Below the pieces are notes generated by a model, which saw only the letters and a program-made list of their open reading frames with translations, did not search any database and was not told where the DNA came from. The translations under genes were made by a program, and so were the position numbers. Positions 40,416 through 49,544 of a stretch of 64,000 bases of DNA are shown here, one piece after another (the stretch's first letter is position 1; the number at the start of each line of letters is the position of its first letter). The stretch is from Oceanisphaera psychrotolerans (GTDB taxonomy: Bacteria > Pseudomonadota > Gammaproteobacteria > Enterobacterales > Aeromonadaceae), in NCBI RefSeq assembly GCF_001870485.1, contig NZ_MDKE01000008.1:1-64000 (forward strand). Direction: 5' to 3'.

Positions 40416-41105
40416 TCATGGCTCGATCAGGCTGCCATCCCAAGCATAGAGGTTACCCGACTGTGCCGGTGTCAGCCGATCCAGTACCCACAGCAGGTGC
40501 TCCGCGGCCACCTCGGGGGCTTGCAACTGGCCCTCGGCCAGACCGGAGTGGAAGGGTGCCGACAGTGCCGTGGCCACCGTGCCCGGATGCAGCCCCACCA
40601 CGCAGGCGGCGGGAAAGCGCCGCTGCCACTCGATGCTCAGGGTTTTGATCGCCATGTTGAGCGCCGCCTTGCTGATGCGATAGCTGTACCAGCCGCCGGC
40701 TCGGTTGTCGCTTATGCTGCCCACTCGCGCCGACAAGGCGGCAAACAGCAGCGGCTGCTGGCTGGATAAGCGAGTAGAAAGCAGCCGGGCCATGGCCAGG
40801 GTGGGCCAGGTGTTAATGTGGATACTGTTGGCGAGCGCCGTCTCGGTGACGTGTTCTATGCGCTTTTCCGGCTGCTGTTCGCCCTGGTGGAGCATGCCGA
40901 GGGTATTGATGACCCGCTCCGGCAGCGGCAACTCTCGGGTAACCTCGGTCAGCGCCGCGAGATCGGTGTTGTCCACCGTCCGCCAGTCAACCCCGTCCAC
41001 ACCGGGGTCGGTGCGGCTGAACAGCACGACCTTATCGCCCCGCTCGAGGCATGCCCGGGCCAGAGCCCGGCCGATGCCGCCGCCACCCATTATCCAATAC
41101 TGCAT
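40416..41105 (-). CDS. SDR family oxidoreductase
   Basis: 229 residues. Classical short-chain dehydrogenase layout: N-terminal nucleotide motif GGGGIGRALA, the NTLG region, LSARVGS with the catalytic Ser, YSYRISK with Tyr and Lys, then LHPGTVATALS. The substrate is unknown. It lies 46 bp downstream of the pseudouridine synthase gene on the same strand, probably in one transcript. Confidence 0.85.
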   Translation of the reverse strand: MQYWIMGGGGIGRALARACLERGDKVVLFSRTDPGVDGVDWRTVDNTDLAALTEVTRELPLPERVINTLGMLHQGEQQPEKRIEHVTETALANSIHINTWPTLAMARLLSTRLSSQQPLLFAALSARVGSISDNRAGGWYSYRISKAALNMAIKTLSIEWQRRFPAACVVGLHPGTVATALSAPFHSGLAEGQLQAPEVAAEHLLWVLDRLTPAQSGNLYAWDGSLIEP

Positions 41106-41151
41106 CCGGTCTCTCCTTGTCGCGATTCGTGATCGGGAAGGATGACCGAGT

Positions 41152-41814
41152 TTAGTCGACTTTGCTTGCCGCCATTATTTCCGAGGCCCAGCCTTCCAGC
41201 CCGGCGGCGTGGCGGATGAACTGTTCTCCTTCTACCAGCGGTGCCCGTACCCGGACCTGCTCGCCCCCAAAGGAGAAACTCAGTTGCCAGGCATGCAGAT
41301 AACCCCGGTCTGCCGGACTGCCTCCGTAACGGCTGTCACCCAGAATGGGGCAGCCCTGGCTTTTCAGCGCCACCCGCAACTGGTGGGTCTTGCCGGTCTG
41401 CGGCTGCAGTAAAAAGGCGCGCAGCCCTTCGGCCAGCAGACAACTGTGAAAACGGGTAATGGCCGGATTGTGCTGAGTACGACACAGTTTCCAGCTGCCG
41501 CCGCGTGCCTTTTCCATGTCGCCCTTGATCAGGCCCTGCTTTTTGGTCGGTTTGTGATCCGACAGTGCCAGATACCACTTGCGGGTGCTGCGTTCGGCAA
41601 ACTGACGACTGAGTTCGCGATTGGCATCCGGATTACGGGCCAGCAGCAAGACACCGGTGGTGATTTTGTCTAGCCGGTGCACCGGATACAGGGGCTCGCC
41701 CCGGTTTTCGCTGAGCTGGCGTACCAGTCCCGGCTGATCTCCTTCCTGATGCATGCCGATGCCGGCCGGCTTGTTGATGACGAGGTAATCGCGATGTTCC
41801 AGCAGAATGTCCAT
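41152..41814 (-). CDS. RluA-family pseudouridine synthase (TIGR01621 type)
   Basis: 220 residues, no S4 domain. INKPAGIGMHQE and the catalytic-Asp motif YPVHRLDKITTGVLLLAR, then QPQTGKTHQLRVALKSQGCPILGDSRYGG. These fit the RluA class. The RNA target is not known. Confidence 0.88.
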   Translation of the reverse strand: MDILLEHRDYLVINKPAGIGMHQEGDQPGLVRQLSENRGEPLYPVHRLDKITTGVLLLARNPDANRELSRQFAERSTRKWYLALSDHKPTKKQGLIKGDMEKARGGSWKLCRTQHNPAITRFHSCLLAEGLRAFLLQPQTGKTHQLRVALKSQGCPILGDSRYGGSPADRGYLHAWQLSFSFGGEQVRVRAPLVEGEQFIRHAAGLEGWASEIMAASKVD

Positions 41815-41852
41815 AAAGGCCTCTGAACCAGGGTCTGTAAACCTTGAAATGC

Positions 41853-41885
41853 AAAAAGCCCGCTGCGAATAAACGCAGCGGGCTT
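41853..41885 (-). terminator. Terminator after the tRNA-Ser gene
   Basis: 12-bp perfect stem AAGCCCGCTGCG / CGCAGCGGGCTT (41856-41867 with 41874-41885), followed on the minus strand by TTTTTGC. Confidence 0.88.
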
Positions 41886-41895
41886 CTCTGTGGTA

Positions 41896-41986
41896 TGGCG
41901 GAGGAGCAGGGATTTGAACCCTGGGTGGGCTATAAACCCACGCCGGTTTTCAAGACCGGTGCATTAAACCACTCTGCCACCCCTCC
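41896..41986 (-). tRNA. tRNA-Ser(UGA)
   Basis: 91-nt class II tRNA on the minus strand. Acceptor GGAGGGG pairs with CTCCTCC, followed by encoded GCCA. The anticodon stem-loop ACCGGTCTTGAAAACCGGC has anticodon TGA. A long variable arm (GTGGGTTTATAGCCCAC) and TPsiC GGTTCAAATCC are present. It reads UCA and related serine codons. Confidence 0.97.
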
Positions 41987-42237
41987 GACGGCACGCATAC
42001 TACCCAAGGACGACCGGTCTTGTAAACTGATAAATGCCGATACCGGTCTGAGTGGGCATTAAATGATCACCATGGCGCCATTTAACGGAGCAAGCCCTTG
42101 AATTCGGGAACAGAAAGCTCGACAACCGGGTCATGATATGTCCAAAATGACGTATTATTTTTATGCTGTCCTGTTCTGCTTATTCATTTCGAACACAGAT
42201 CGAACACAGGTGTTAGACACTTAAAGGAGTCTGAACG

Positions 42238-42897
42238 ATGCGATATAACGATACTCTGTCCCGTACCCAGTCGGGCGCGCTGGCCACCAACAAGGTACTG
42301 CGCAACACCTACATGCTGCTGGGCCTGACGTTGGTCGTGGCCTCGCTATCGGCCGGGGTCAGTGCCATGCTGGCCCTGCCCCGCCCGGGTCTGATCATTA
42401 CCCTGGTCGGCTTTTATGGTCTGATGTACCTGACCGAGCGTAACCGCAACAGCGGCCTGGGCCTGCTGTTCATCTTCGCGTTCACCGCCTTTACCGGTTA
42501 CACCATAGGGCCCATCATCAACTATTACCTGAGCACCAGCTCCGGTACCGAAACCGTGATGCTGGCGCTGGGTGGCACCGCGCTGACCTTCCTGTCGCTG
42601 TCGGCCTATGTGCTGACCACCCGCAAGGACATGTCCTTCCTCGGTGGCATGATGATGGCCGGCTTCGTGGTCCTGCTGGTCGGTATCGTCGCCAACATCT
42701 TCCTGGCCCTGCCGGCGCTGAGCCTGGCCCTGAGTGCACTCTTTATCCTGTTCTCGTCCGGTGCCATCCTGATGCAGACCAGTGCCATCATCCACGGCGG
42801 TGAGCAGAACTACATCTCCGCCACCGTGACGCTGTATGTGTCCATCTTCAACATTTTCCTCAGCCTGCTGCAACTGCTGGGCCTGAGCCGGGATTAA
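42238..42897 (+). CDS. yccA: Bax inhibitor-1 family inner membrane protein YccA
   Basis: 219 residues, E. coli YccA length. Seven membrane helices; it begins MRYNDTLSRTQSGALATNKVLRNTYML and has the BI-1 family segment TAFTGYTIGPIINYYL. YccA interacts with FtsH/HflKC and modulates proteolysis of membrane proteins. AAGGAG lies 10 bp upstream. It stands next to tRNA-Ser and upstream of yccS, as in relatives. Confidence 0.93.
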   Translation: MRYNDTLSRTQSGALATNKVLRNTYMLLGLTLVVASLSAGVSAMLALPRPGLIITLVGFYGLMYLTERNRNSGLGLLFIFAFTAFTGYTIGPIINYYLSTSSGTETVMLALGGTALTFLSLSAYVLTTRKDMSFLGGMMMAGFVVLLVGIVANIFLALPALSLALSALFILFSSGAILMQTSAIIHGGEQNYISATVTLYVSIFNIFLSLLQLLGLSRD

Positions 42898-42924
42898 TCG
42901 TTGTTGCCCAGCCTCATCCCCTTT

Positions 42925-42950
42925 AAAAGCCCCTTCGCGGGGCTTTTTTA
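42925..42950 (+). terminator. Terminator after yccA
   Basis: AAAAGCCCC...GGGGCTTTTTT hairpin with a 5-nt TTCGC loop. Confidence 0.88.
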
Positions 42951-43010
42951 TGTCCGTCAGACCTGTATATCGGCATCGACTCGAGTATCATCGGAGTCAA
43001 GTCCGACACC

Positions 43011-45182
43011 ATGAAGCACCCTATGTCACCCGCAATAACCTGGCTCAGGCGAGTCTTTACTGACAGCTATTTCTTTTTCGCTCTCAAAGTGCTGCTGGCC
43101 ATGTCCAGTATGCTGCTGCCCGGCTGGTGGCTGGATCAGACTCCCGCCGCCGTCACCCTGAGCCTGGGCGCCATGGCCGGGGCGCTGAGCGAGGTGGACC
43201 AGGATCCAAAAGGGCGGCTGCGCCATCTGCTGCTGAGCCTGCTGTGCTTTTTCGGCGCCATCACACTGGTCACCCTGCTCATCGACAGTCCCCTGCTGTT
43301 CGGTCCCTTGCTGGTGTTCAGCACCTTTGTCCTGATCCTGGTCGGTGCCTGGGGGTCGGCCGCCGGCACCCTGGGGTTCGGCACCCTGCTGGTATCGATC
43401 TATGCCATGCAGGGCCATGCCGACAGCCCCTCGTTCTGGTATCAACCGCTACTACTTACTCTGGGCGCGGCCTGGTACGGCCTGTTGTCCTGGCTGGTAC
43501 TGCTGATCTGGCCCTACAAGCAGGTACACGAGCAACTGGCCCAGAGTTACTTCGCCCTGTCCCGTTATCTGCTGGAGAAATCCCGCTTCTTCGACAGCCC
43601 CGAAGAAGAGCATCAGCATCTGCGCCATCAGCTGGCCCAGCTCAATATTCAGCTGGTCAGCGCCCTTGAAAACACCAAGCAGATGCTGAACCGTCGCATT
43701 CAGGGACGCGGCAAACAAGAAGAAGAGCTCGGCCGACTGCTGGCACTCTATCTGCTGGTGCAGGATATGCACGAACGCGCCACCTCCAGCCATTATTCCT
43801 ATCAGCAGCTGAATCAGGATCTGAAGCAGGTCGATGTGCTGACCGGCTACCAGACCCTGCTGGTGGAACTGGGCGAAGCCTGCTACCGGCTGGGTTACGC
43901 CATTCTCACCCATAATGCCTATCAGCACAGCAAGCGCATCGCCTGGGAGCTGAGCGCCCTGCAGGATCAACTGGACTACAGCCATCTCAAGCGTCACTAC
44001 CCTCGATCCCTGCTCAGCCCGATGAAATTTCTGGGCCGCAACATGACGCACCTGCATCAGTCGCTGCTTCGGGCCGAGACCCTGACCCGGCGCCAGCCAC
44101 TGCCCGAGGCGGTGTCCATCGAGCTGGCCAGTCCGCCGCGGATTCCATTCTGGCCCAAGCTCAAGGCACTGCTACACCCCAACTCCCTGCTGTTCCGCCA
44201 TGGCATGCGCCTGAGCCTGTGCTTTACCCTGGGCTATGCCCTGATTGCCTCCCTCGAGCTTGAACGCGGCTACTGGATACTGCTGACCATTCTCTTTGTC
44301 TGTCAGCCCAGCTTCAGCGCCACCCGCAAACGACTGGTCCAGCGTACCTTGGGTACCCTCGGCGGCATTGTGGTGGGTATCCCCCTGCTGATGCTGTTTC
44401 CCTCGGTCGGGGCCCAGCTGGTGATACTGCTGCTGTGTAACTTTATCTTCTTTACCCAGGTCAAGGTTCATTACAGCTGGGCGGTGGGCTTTGTCACCCT
44501 GTTCGTACTGCTGGCCTTCAACCTGCAAGGCGCCGTGGACGATCCGGTGTTTCTGCCCCGATTGCTCGACACCCTGACCGGTTGCGCCCTGGCCTTTGTG
44601 GCGGTCTGGTTTATCTGGCCCGACTGGCAGCGCCGCCATCTGCCACAGCTGATGGCCGATGCCATGGAAGCCAACGCGCATTATCTCACCGCCATTGCCC
44701 GTCAGTTTGCACAGGGTCGGAATGACGAACTCGACTACCGGCTGCCACGCAAGCGGGCTCATCTGGCAGATAATCAACTGGCGCTGACCTGGCAAAATAT
44801 CCGGGTGGAACCGGTCGCCAGGTACTGGCTGAACCTGTGTTTCGATATCGCCTACCGCAACCATGCGCTGCTGTCGTACCTGTCGACCCTCGGCGCTCAC
44901 CGCATGCACAGTGCGCCATTACAGGATGAACAGATTCGGCAGCTGGTCGCCCGGTTGCTGGCCTCGGCCCAGGCATTACGCAGCGAAAAGACCCTGCCGA
45001 CCTACCCTCCGCTGCCCACCACCACGGCCGACGCCGATACCGATACCGACGATGAGTGGCTGATCCTCAGTCAGCAGCTATTGGGTCATATCACCCTGCT
45101 GGTGAACGATCTCTACCAGCTGGCCCGGGGCTTTCAGCAGCAAACGCCCACGGAAGATGCACCGGGCCCGAGACTTGGGTAA
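43011..45182 (+). CDS. yccS: YccS-type inner membrane protein (putative efflux/FUSC family)
   Basis: 723 residues (E. coli YccS about 717). Two blocks of membrane helices (about 20-170 and 395-540) separated by a long helical cytoplasmic domain rich in Gln and Leu, the YccS/YhfK/FUSC layout. Transport substrate unknown. ATG 43023 is an alternative start. It lies 39 bp before tusE, matching the usual yccS-tusE neighbourhood. Confidence 0.9.
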   Translation: MKHPMSPAITWLRRVFTDSYFFFALKVLLAMSSMLLPGWWLDQTPAAVTLSLGAMAGALSEVDQDPKGRLRHLLLSLLCFFGAITLVTLLIDSPLLFGPLLVFSTFVLILVGAWGSAAGTLGFGTLLVSIYAMQGHADSPSFWYQPLLLTLGAAWYGLLSWLVLLIWPYKQVHEQLAQSYFALSRYLLEKSRFFDSPEEEHQHLRHQLAQLNIQLVSALENTKQMLNRRIQGRGKQEEELGRLLALYLLVQDMHERATSSHYSYQQLNQDLKQVDVLTGYQTLLVELGEACYRLGYAILTHNAYQHSKRIAWELSALQDQLDYSHLKRHYPRSLLSPMKFLGRNMTHLHQSLLRAETLTRRQPLPEAVSIELASPPRIPFWPKLKALLHPNSLLFRHGMRLSLCFTLGYALIASLELERGYWILLTILFVCQPSFSATRKRLVQRTLGTLGGIVVGIPLLMLFPSVGAQLVILLLCNFIFFTQVKVHYSWAVGFVTLFVLLAFNLQGAVDDPVFLPRLLDTLTGCALAFVAVWFIWPDWQRRHLPQLMADAMEANAHYLTAIARQFAQGRNDELDYRLPRKRAHLADNQLALTWQNIRVEPVARYWLNLCFDIAYRNHALLSYLSTLGAHRMHSAPLQDEQIRQLVARLLASAQALRSEKTLPTYPPLPTTTADADTDTDDEWLILSQQLLGHITLLVNDLYQLARGFQQQTPTEDAPGPRLG

Positions 45183-45221
45183 AATCGCCGGTCAGTGAGA
45201 GGACAAAAAAGATGAATCATT

Positions 45222-45550
45222 ATGTTTGAGTTTGAAGGGCGCACCATAGAGACCGATGCTCAGGGCTATCTTAAGCAGCATCAGGACTGGCAGCCGGAGA
45301 TGGTGACCATTCTGGCCGAACAGGAAGGCATCTCGCTGACCCCGGAACACTGGGAAGTTGTCCGGTTTGTGCGTGACTTTTATCTCAGGTACAACACCTC
45401 GCCGGCCATCCGCGCCTGGTGAAAGCCATGGCCAAGGAACTGGGCGAAGAGAAAGGCAACAGCCGTTACCTGTACCGGCTGTTCCCCAAGGGCCCGGCCA
45501 AGCAGGCCACCAAGCTTGCCGGCCTGCCCAAACCGGTGAAGTGCATCTAG
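45222..45550 (+). pseudogene. tusE: Sulfurtransferase TusE (DsrC family) with a one-base frameshift
   Basis: TusE passes sulfur from the TusBCD complex to MnmA for 2-thiouridine in tRNA. Frame 0 encodes the first 66 residues ([42 protein letters not shown]) and stops at 45420. The rest ([43 protein letters not shown], given here in two joined parts of the family C-terminus) lies in the -1 frame and ends at 45550. It includes the penultimate active cysteine. One extra C at the CC run 45415-45416 restores a normal protein of about 109 residues. Because tusE is a conserved tRNA-modification gene, an assembly error is quite likely. Confidence 0.88.
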
Positions 45551-45585
45551 ACAACGCCGTCGGCGTCCAGCCGCAAGCTGGCACA

Positions 45586-45613
45586 AAAAAGCCCGAATCG
45601 ATTCGGGCTTTTT
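45586..45613. terminator. Bidirectional terminator between tusE and grxD
   Basis: Palindrome AAAAAGCCCGAAT-CG-ATTCGGGCTTTTT serving the convergent genes. Confidence 0.9.
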
Positions 45614-45654
45614 CTTATCGCTGAAAGCTTACGGCTTAAAGCTGCCTTTCGGGC

Positions 45655-45993
45655 TTATTCTTGCTCTGACTTGGGATACTTGGCGGCAGTTTCCTTGATC
45701 AGCGGCTGCAGCTCACCCTGCTGGAACATTTCCATGATGATGTCGCAGCCACCAACCAGTTCACCGTCTACCCACAGCTGGGGGAAGGTCGGCCAGTTGG
45801 CGTATTTGGGCAGCTCGGCACGAATTTCCGGGTTTTGCAGAATATCAACATAGGCGAAGGGTTCGCCGCAGTTCATCAGTGCCTGAGAAGCCTGGGCAGA
45901 AAAGCCGCAGCTGGGAAACTTGGGTGACCCTTTCATATAAAGCAGAATCGGGTTTTCACTGATTTGGGTTTTGATTTTTTCGATTGTGTCCAT
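45655..45993 (-). CDS. grxD: Monothiol glutaredoxin Grx4
   Basis: 112 residues. Active-site CGFS in KFPSCGFSAQ, then WPTFPQLWVDGELVGGCDI for glutathione binding. Monothiol glutaredoxins of this class bind a [2Fe-2S] cluster with glutathione and serve iron-sulfur trafficking, often with BolA. GAGGTG lies before the ATG. Confidence 0.96.
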   Translation of the reverse strand: MDTIEKIKTQISENPILLYMKGSPKFPSCGFSAQASQALMNCGEPFAYVDILQNPEIRAELPKYANWPTFPQLWVDGELVGGCDIIMEMFQQGELQPLIKETAAKYPKSEQE

Positions 45994-46205
45994 GGGGCAC
46001 CTCAGCAGACGGCTGTATGTTAAAAAACATGATTTGTTAAAAGCCCCATTCTACTTTATCCCTCTGCGGTCACAAGAGCAGGACGCCATAAATTGGTATT
46101 GGCAATGCATTAACCTGAATCACACCCCGGCATCAACGGCATACCAGATAAACATCGCCGTTTCCGGCCCCTTTCAGCCCCATTGTACCCCTACAAAAGC
46201 TGTTG
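45994..46205. other. Intergenic region between grxD and sodB
   Basis: Holds the divergent promoter regions. I see no gene or strong hairpin. The sodB promoter proper is given separately. Confidence 0.5.
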
Positions 46206-46235
46206 TTGTTTCGCCGTCCGGCAAACTGCTACAAT
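46206..46235 (+). promoter_or_regulatory. Candidate sigma-70 promoter of sodB
   Basis: TTGTTT (46206-46211), 18-bp spacer, TACAAT (46230-46235), about 120 bp before the sodB start. Confidence 0.55.
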
Positions 46236-46356
46236 CCTTCCAGCAATTCAGCGGTTTGCGGCTATGAAATGTCGGCCGCCCCGCCATGGAAAGAAAGCAA
46301 GTCAGCAATGTCTAGATCAGCCTCAGGCTGACACCATCAAAATGGAGAATATAATA

Positions 46357-46938
46357 ATGGCATTTGAACTTCCCGCTCTGCCTTACGCCAAAAATGCACT
46401 GGAACCCCATATCTCTCAGGAAACCCTGGAATTCCACCACGGCAAGCACCACAACTCCTACGTGGTCAACCTGAACAACCTGGTTCCCGGCACCGAGTTC
46501 GAAGGCAAATCTCTGGAAGACATCATCAAGACTTCTTCCGGTGGCATCTTCAACAACGCCGCCCAGATCTGGAACCACACCTTCTACTGGAACTGTCTGG
46601 CTCCCAACGGTGGCGGCGAGCCTACCGGCGCCCTGGCCGATGCCATCAAGGCCGCTTTCGGTTCTTTCGACGCCTTCAAGGAAGAGTTCACCAAATCCTG
46701 TGTGACCAACTTCGGCTCCGGCTGGACCTGGCTGGTGAAGAAAGCCGACGGCTCCGTTGCCATCGCCAACACCTCCAACGCCGGTTGCCCGCTGACCGAC
46801 AACGCGACTCCGCTGCTGACCTGTGATGTATGGGAACACGCCTACTACATCGACTATCGCAACGTGCGCCCCGACTATGTAAAAGCCTTCTGGGCTCTGG
46901 TCAACTGGGAATTCGTGGCAGAAAACTTCGCCAAGTAA
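46357..46938 (+). CDS. sodB: Superoxide dismutase [Fe]
   Basis: 193 residues from ATG 46357 ([20 protein letters not shown]), GGAG upstream. Metal ligands: His in EFHHGKHH, His in IWNHTFYWN, and Asp and His in [14 protein letters not shown]. The Gln in FNNAAQIWN marks the iron-type enzyme. Cytoplasmic dismutation of superoxide. Terminator directly after. Confidence 0.96.
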   Translation: MAFELPALPYAKNALEPHISQETLEFHHGKHHNSYVVNLNNLVPGTEFEGKSLEDIIKTSSGGIFNNAAQIWNHTFYWNCLAPNGGGEPTGALADAIKAAFGSFDAFKEEFTKSCVTNFGSGWTWLVKKADGSVAIANTSNAGCPLTDNATPLLTCDVWEHAYYIDYRNVRPDYVKAFWALVNWEFVAENFAK

Positions 46939-46952
46939 GTTCCGGTTAGTTG

Positions 46953-46980
46953 AAAACACCCCGGCTCGCCGGGGTGTTTT
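46953..46980 (+). terminator. Terminator after sodB
   Basis: 13-bp perfect stem AAAACACCCCGGC / GCCGGGGTGTTTT with a 2-nt loop. Confidence 0.92.
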
Positions 46981-47071
46981 TGTTATTGAGTCTTTTTTAA
47001 ACACCCCGTTTGGGTGTAAATGCGCCCTCTTTTATTTCTACCCTCTTTAAAGCGAGTTAAGCCCAGTGAGT

Positions 47072-47119
47072 ATGACTGTTCCCCGTATCGGCTTTGTGTC
47101 TCTCGGTTGTCCCAGGTAA
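47072..47119 (+). pseudogene. rimO: Truncated 5' end of native rimO, left junction of the metal islet
   Basis: ATG at 47072 encodes [14 protein letters not shown], then [18 protein letters not shown] is identical to residues 5-16 of the intact RimO encoded at 55889, but the DNA differs at several third positions. The sequence breaks off exactly at the conserved CP of the first cysteine motif. This marks where foreign DNA entered the gene, displacing the rest of rimO by about 8.8 kb. Confidence 0.85.
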
Positions 47120-47120
47120 T

Positions 47121-47585
47121 TCAGACCAATACCCACTTAATGTCCTCACCATAGCGATGGTGGTACTTACTCGTATTTTTTTCCTCAACGTCATGCTCCA
47201 TCATCTGCTCCATCATCATGTGCATCATGCTCATACGCTGCTCCATCATGCCCATGCGCTCTTCCATCCCCACCATCTGTGACATCCCTTTGCTTCCTGG
47301 GCCCATGCCTCCCTGACCGCTCATCATCTGCATCCCTTCCTGCATCTCCTGCATATGAGTCTGCATCAATGCCGTGCGTTTTTCGGGGTCACTTTCCTGT
47401 CTGATCTCTGCCATTAGAGCCTGCATCTTTTCCATCTGCTGATGCATGGTCTGCATCTGTTCATGATTCATCATGCCCATCATGGCATCACCCTTGTGCC
47501 CCCTTTCCTGCGGGTGATGGCTGTCAGCAAGGACAGGGCCAGCCATCACGGCGGTGACCATCATCATCTTGACCAATCTTTTCAT
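47121..47585 (-). CDS. Met/His-rich periplasmic protein, putative copper/silver-binding
   Basis: 154 residues with a signal peptide (MKRLVKMMMVTAVMAGPVLA). The mature part is dominated by methionines in MM, MxxM and MxMM clusters (MMGMMNHEQMQTMHQQMEKM, EERMGMMEQRMSMMHMMMEQ), as in periplasmic Cu(I)/Ag(I) sponges. I do not recognise a named family. It is divergent from the cus-like operon with a CopR/CusR-like box in between. Its stop lies 2 bp from the rimO stub, at the islet edge. Confidence 0.7.
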   Translation of the reverse strand: MKRLVKMMMVTAVMAGPVLADSHHPQERGHKGDAMMGMMNHEQMQTMHQQMEKMQALMAEIRQESDPEKRTALMQTHMQEMQEGMQMMSGQGGMGPGSKGMSQMVGMEERMGMMEQRMSMMHMMMEQMMEHDVEEKNTSKYHHRYGEDIKWVLV

Positions 47586-47736
47586 GATATTTTCCTTAGC
47601 AGTTTCCTGCTGTCACGGGAACTAACCGGGTAATCCGACCTGGAGTTCTCGGCATAATCCACCCGAATGGAAACCAGATCTGTTCTTCGTGCCTTCCTAT
47701 GTTCAGTCTAGCTAGGCAGAAGAGCTGCAACGCTTC

Positions 47737-47752
47737 ATTACAAATTTGTCAT
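47737..47752. promoter_or_regulatory. CopR/CusR-like operator between the divergent copper genes
   Basis: ATTACAAATTTGTCAT; read on the minus strand ATGACAAATTTGTAAT, close to the CusR/CopR box ATGACAAnnTTGTCAT (one arm differs by one base). It sits between the Met-rich gene and the cus-like operon. No cognate two-component system is in the window. Confidence 0.6.
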
Positions 47753-47867
47753 TATTATCTAGGCTCACGCTCGGGTATGCTTCCGGCGCCAGCGATGGCC
47801 ACCATATTCGAGTACGTTCCCGGTACACAGGGCCGTCATGACAGCATGAATGAAGGGAGATATTTCA

Positions 47868-48416
47868 TTGTTATCCGCAATTCGTTTAAACCGCCTCTCT
47901 GGCCTGGCTCTGTTTCTCTGTGCTCTGATATCCGTAGCTGCGCCTCTGCAAGCCCATGAAGGACACGATCACTCTCCCCCGGAGCAAGCCGGCACGGCCA
48001 TCACGGCTCCCCGAGCGACCGCCCACAGCGAGCTGTTTGAGCTGGTTGCCGTACCAGACGGAGCCCAGCTCATTATTTATCTGGATCGATGGCAGGATAA
48101 TGCCCCGGTCGGCGGGGCCACACTGGAGCTGGAAAGCGACAACTGGCAGGCCGAGGCCACCGAGCTGAGCGCAGGTACCTACAGGGTTGAGGCGCCTTTT
48201 ATCACCGCTCCCGGTCAGTATGAACTGCTGTTTACCATTACCACCGACGATGACCTCGATCTACTGACCACCACCCTGGACATCACCGCCACACCGGTCA
48301 CCACGGCGGCTGCACATCCGATGCCCATGCTTGCTGTAATGGCTGTCGGCATCGTCATCACGCTGCTGTTGCTGTACCTGCTGTTACGTCGCCTGTACCC
48401 GTCTGCCCGGAACTAA
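47868..48416 (+). CDS. Membrane-anchored periplasmic protein of the cus-like operon
   Basis: About 182 residues from TTG 47868, chosen because AAGGGAGA lies upstream and it gives a clean signal peptide (MLSAIRLNRLSGLALFLCALI...LQA|HEGHDHS). ATG 47850 would add six residues. HEGHDH at the mature N-terminus is a likely metal site. A beta-rich domain follows, then a C-terminal membrane helix (MLAVMAVGIVITLLLLYLLL) and a short basic tail. I do not recognise the family. Its position just before the adaptor gene suggests a metal chaperone for the exporter; this is inference. Confidence 0.6.
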   Translation: MLSAIRLNRLSGLALFLCALISVAAPLQAHEGHDHSPPEQAGTAITAPRATAHSELFELVAVPDGAQLIIYLDRWQDNAPVGGATLELESDNWQAEATELSAGTYRVEAPFITAPGQYELLFTITTDDDLDLLTTTLDITATPVTTAAAHPMPMLAVMAVGIVITLLLLYLLLRRLYPSARN

Positions 48417-48423
48417 TCACACC

Positions 48424-49536
48424 ATGAAGATACAGATCCCGATATTAAGTTTAGTGCTGCTGTCTCCCCTGCTGGTACAGGCCCATGGTGACGAAGATCA
48501 CGGTGCCTCGGGTCATGCCGAGCCTGCCGGAAACCCCGGCGCCATGTTCGCCGGTGACAAACCCCGTCGTCTGCCTGATGGCCGCGTGTTTCTGCCAAAG
48601 GAAACCCAGCGCCGGTTGGCGTTGCGAACCCTGGTACCGGAGGAGCGTCTGGTTGCCCGTACCGTGGAACTCAATGGCCATGTGGTAATGGATCCCAATG
48701 CCAGTGGCCGGGTCCAGCCTTTGCAGGCCGGACGCCTGATGGCAGGCCCTTCCGGGTTGCCGCTGTTAGGCCAGAAAGTCGCCAGGGGAGAGATACTGGC
48801 CCAGGTCACGCCTGCGGTCTCGACCTTCGATCTGGCGACCCATGCCGCCCAAATCGCGGACTGGGAAGCACGCCGTCAACTGGCCGAGAAAGAACTGGCG
48901 CGCTTGCGAAAATTGACGACAGTGGTAGCCCGCAAGGAAATAGATGTCGCCGCAGCGGAATTGGCCGGACTGAGCGCCCAGATAAAGGCATTGAAACAGG
49001 GGGTGGTCAAACCCGAACTGCTGCTGTCGCCCATCGATGGGGTGATTGCCTCCAGCTCGGTGGTGAACGGACAGGTGGTGGAAAGCAAGGAGATCGTGTT
49101 TGAAATCATCGACCCGGCCCGATTACTGATCGAGGCCCAGGTCTATGACCCCAGGGTCGCCAACCGGATTATTTCGGCCAACATCCCCAGCGACACCACG
49201 CCCCTTACCTATATCGGCAGTGGCAAAGCCCTGCGTGAAGGCGCGGTTCCTCTGCTGTTCCGGGCGGATAATGCCCGTGATCTGGTGCTAGGGCAATTGC
49301 TGAACATCGTCGCCCAAACCGATCAGACCCTGCGCGGCATGCCGCTCCCGGCCTCCGCCATCGTCAAGAATGCGGCCAATGAGCCGGTGGTCTGGCTGCA
49401 TGTTGACGCCGAGTATTTTGTGGCCGAACCGGTCCAGGTTCAGCCCCTGGATGGTGAGCAGGTGGTCGTGACCGGCCTGCGGGAACAGCAGCGTGTGGTG
49501 GTGCAAGGCACCACCCTGCTTAACCAGATCCGTTGA
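48424..49536 (+). CDS. CusB-like RND efflux periplasmic adaptor
   Basis: 370 residues. Signal peptide, then the metal-binding-like [15 protein letters not shown] stretch. Membrane fusion protein layout: barrel-sandwich hybrid halves ([25 protein letters not shown] and [20 protein letters not shown]), a helical hairpin in between, and a beta-barrel C-terminus. It links the inner membrane RND pump to an outer membrane channel for heavy-metal export. Eight bases separate it from the pump gene. No TolC/CusC gene is in the operon. Confidence 0.85.
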   Translation: MKIQIPILSLVLLSPLLVQAHGDEDHGASGHAEPAGNPGAMFAGDKPRRLPDGRVFLPKETQRRLALRTLVPEERLVARTVELNGHVVMDPNASGRVQPLQAGRLMAGPSGLPLLGQKVARGEILAQVTPAVSTFDLATHAAQIADWEARRQLAEKELARLRKLTTVVARKEIDVAAAELAGLSAQIKALKQGVVKPELLLSPIDGVIASSSVVNGQVVESKEIVFEIIDPARLLIEAQVYDPRVANRIISANIPSDTTPLTYIGSGKALREGAVPLLFRADNARDLVLGQLLNIVAQTDQTLRGMPLPASAIVKNAANEPVVWLHVDAEYFVAEPVQVQPLDGEQVVVTGLREQQRVVVQGTTLLNQIR

Positions 49537-49544
49537 GGGAAAGT

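Noticed and set aside
41844-42062. Plus-strand ORF reading MAEEQGFEPWVGYKPTPVFKTGALNHSA
   Set aside because: It is the antisense translation of tRNA-Ser, a well-known spurious ORF.
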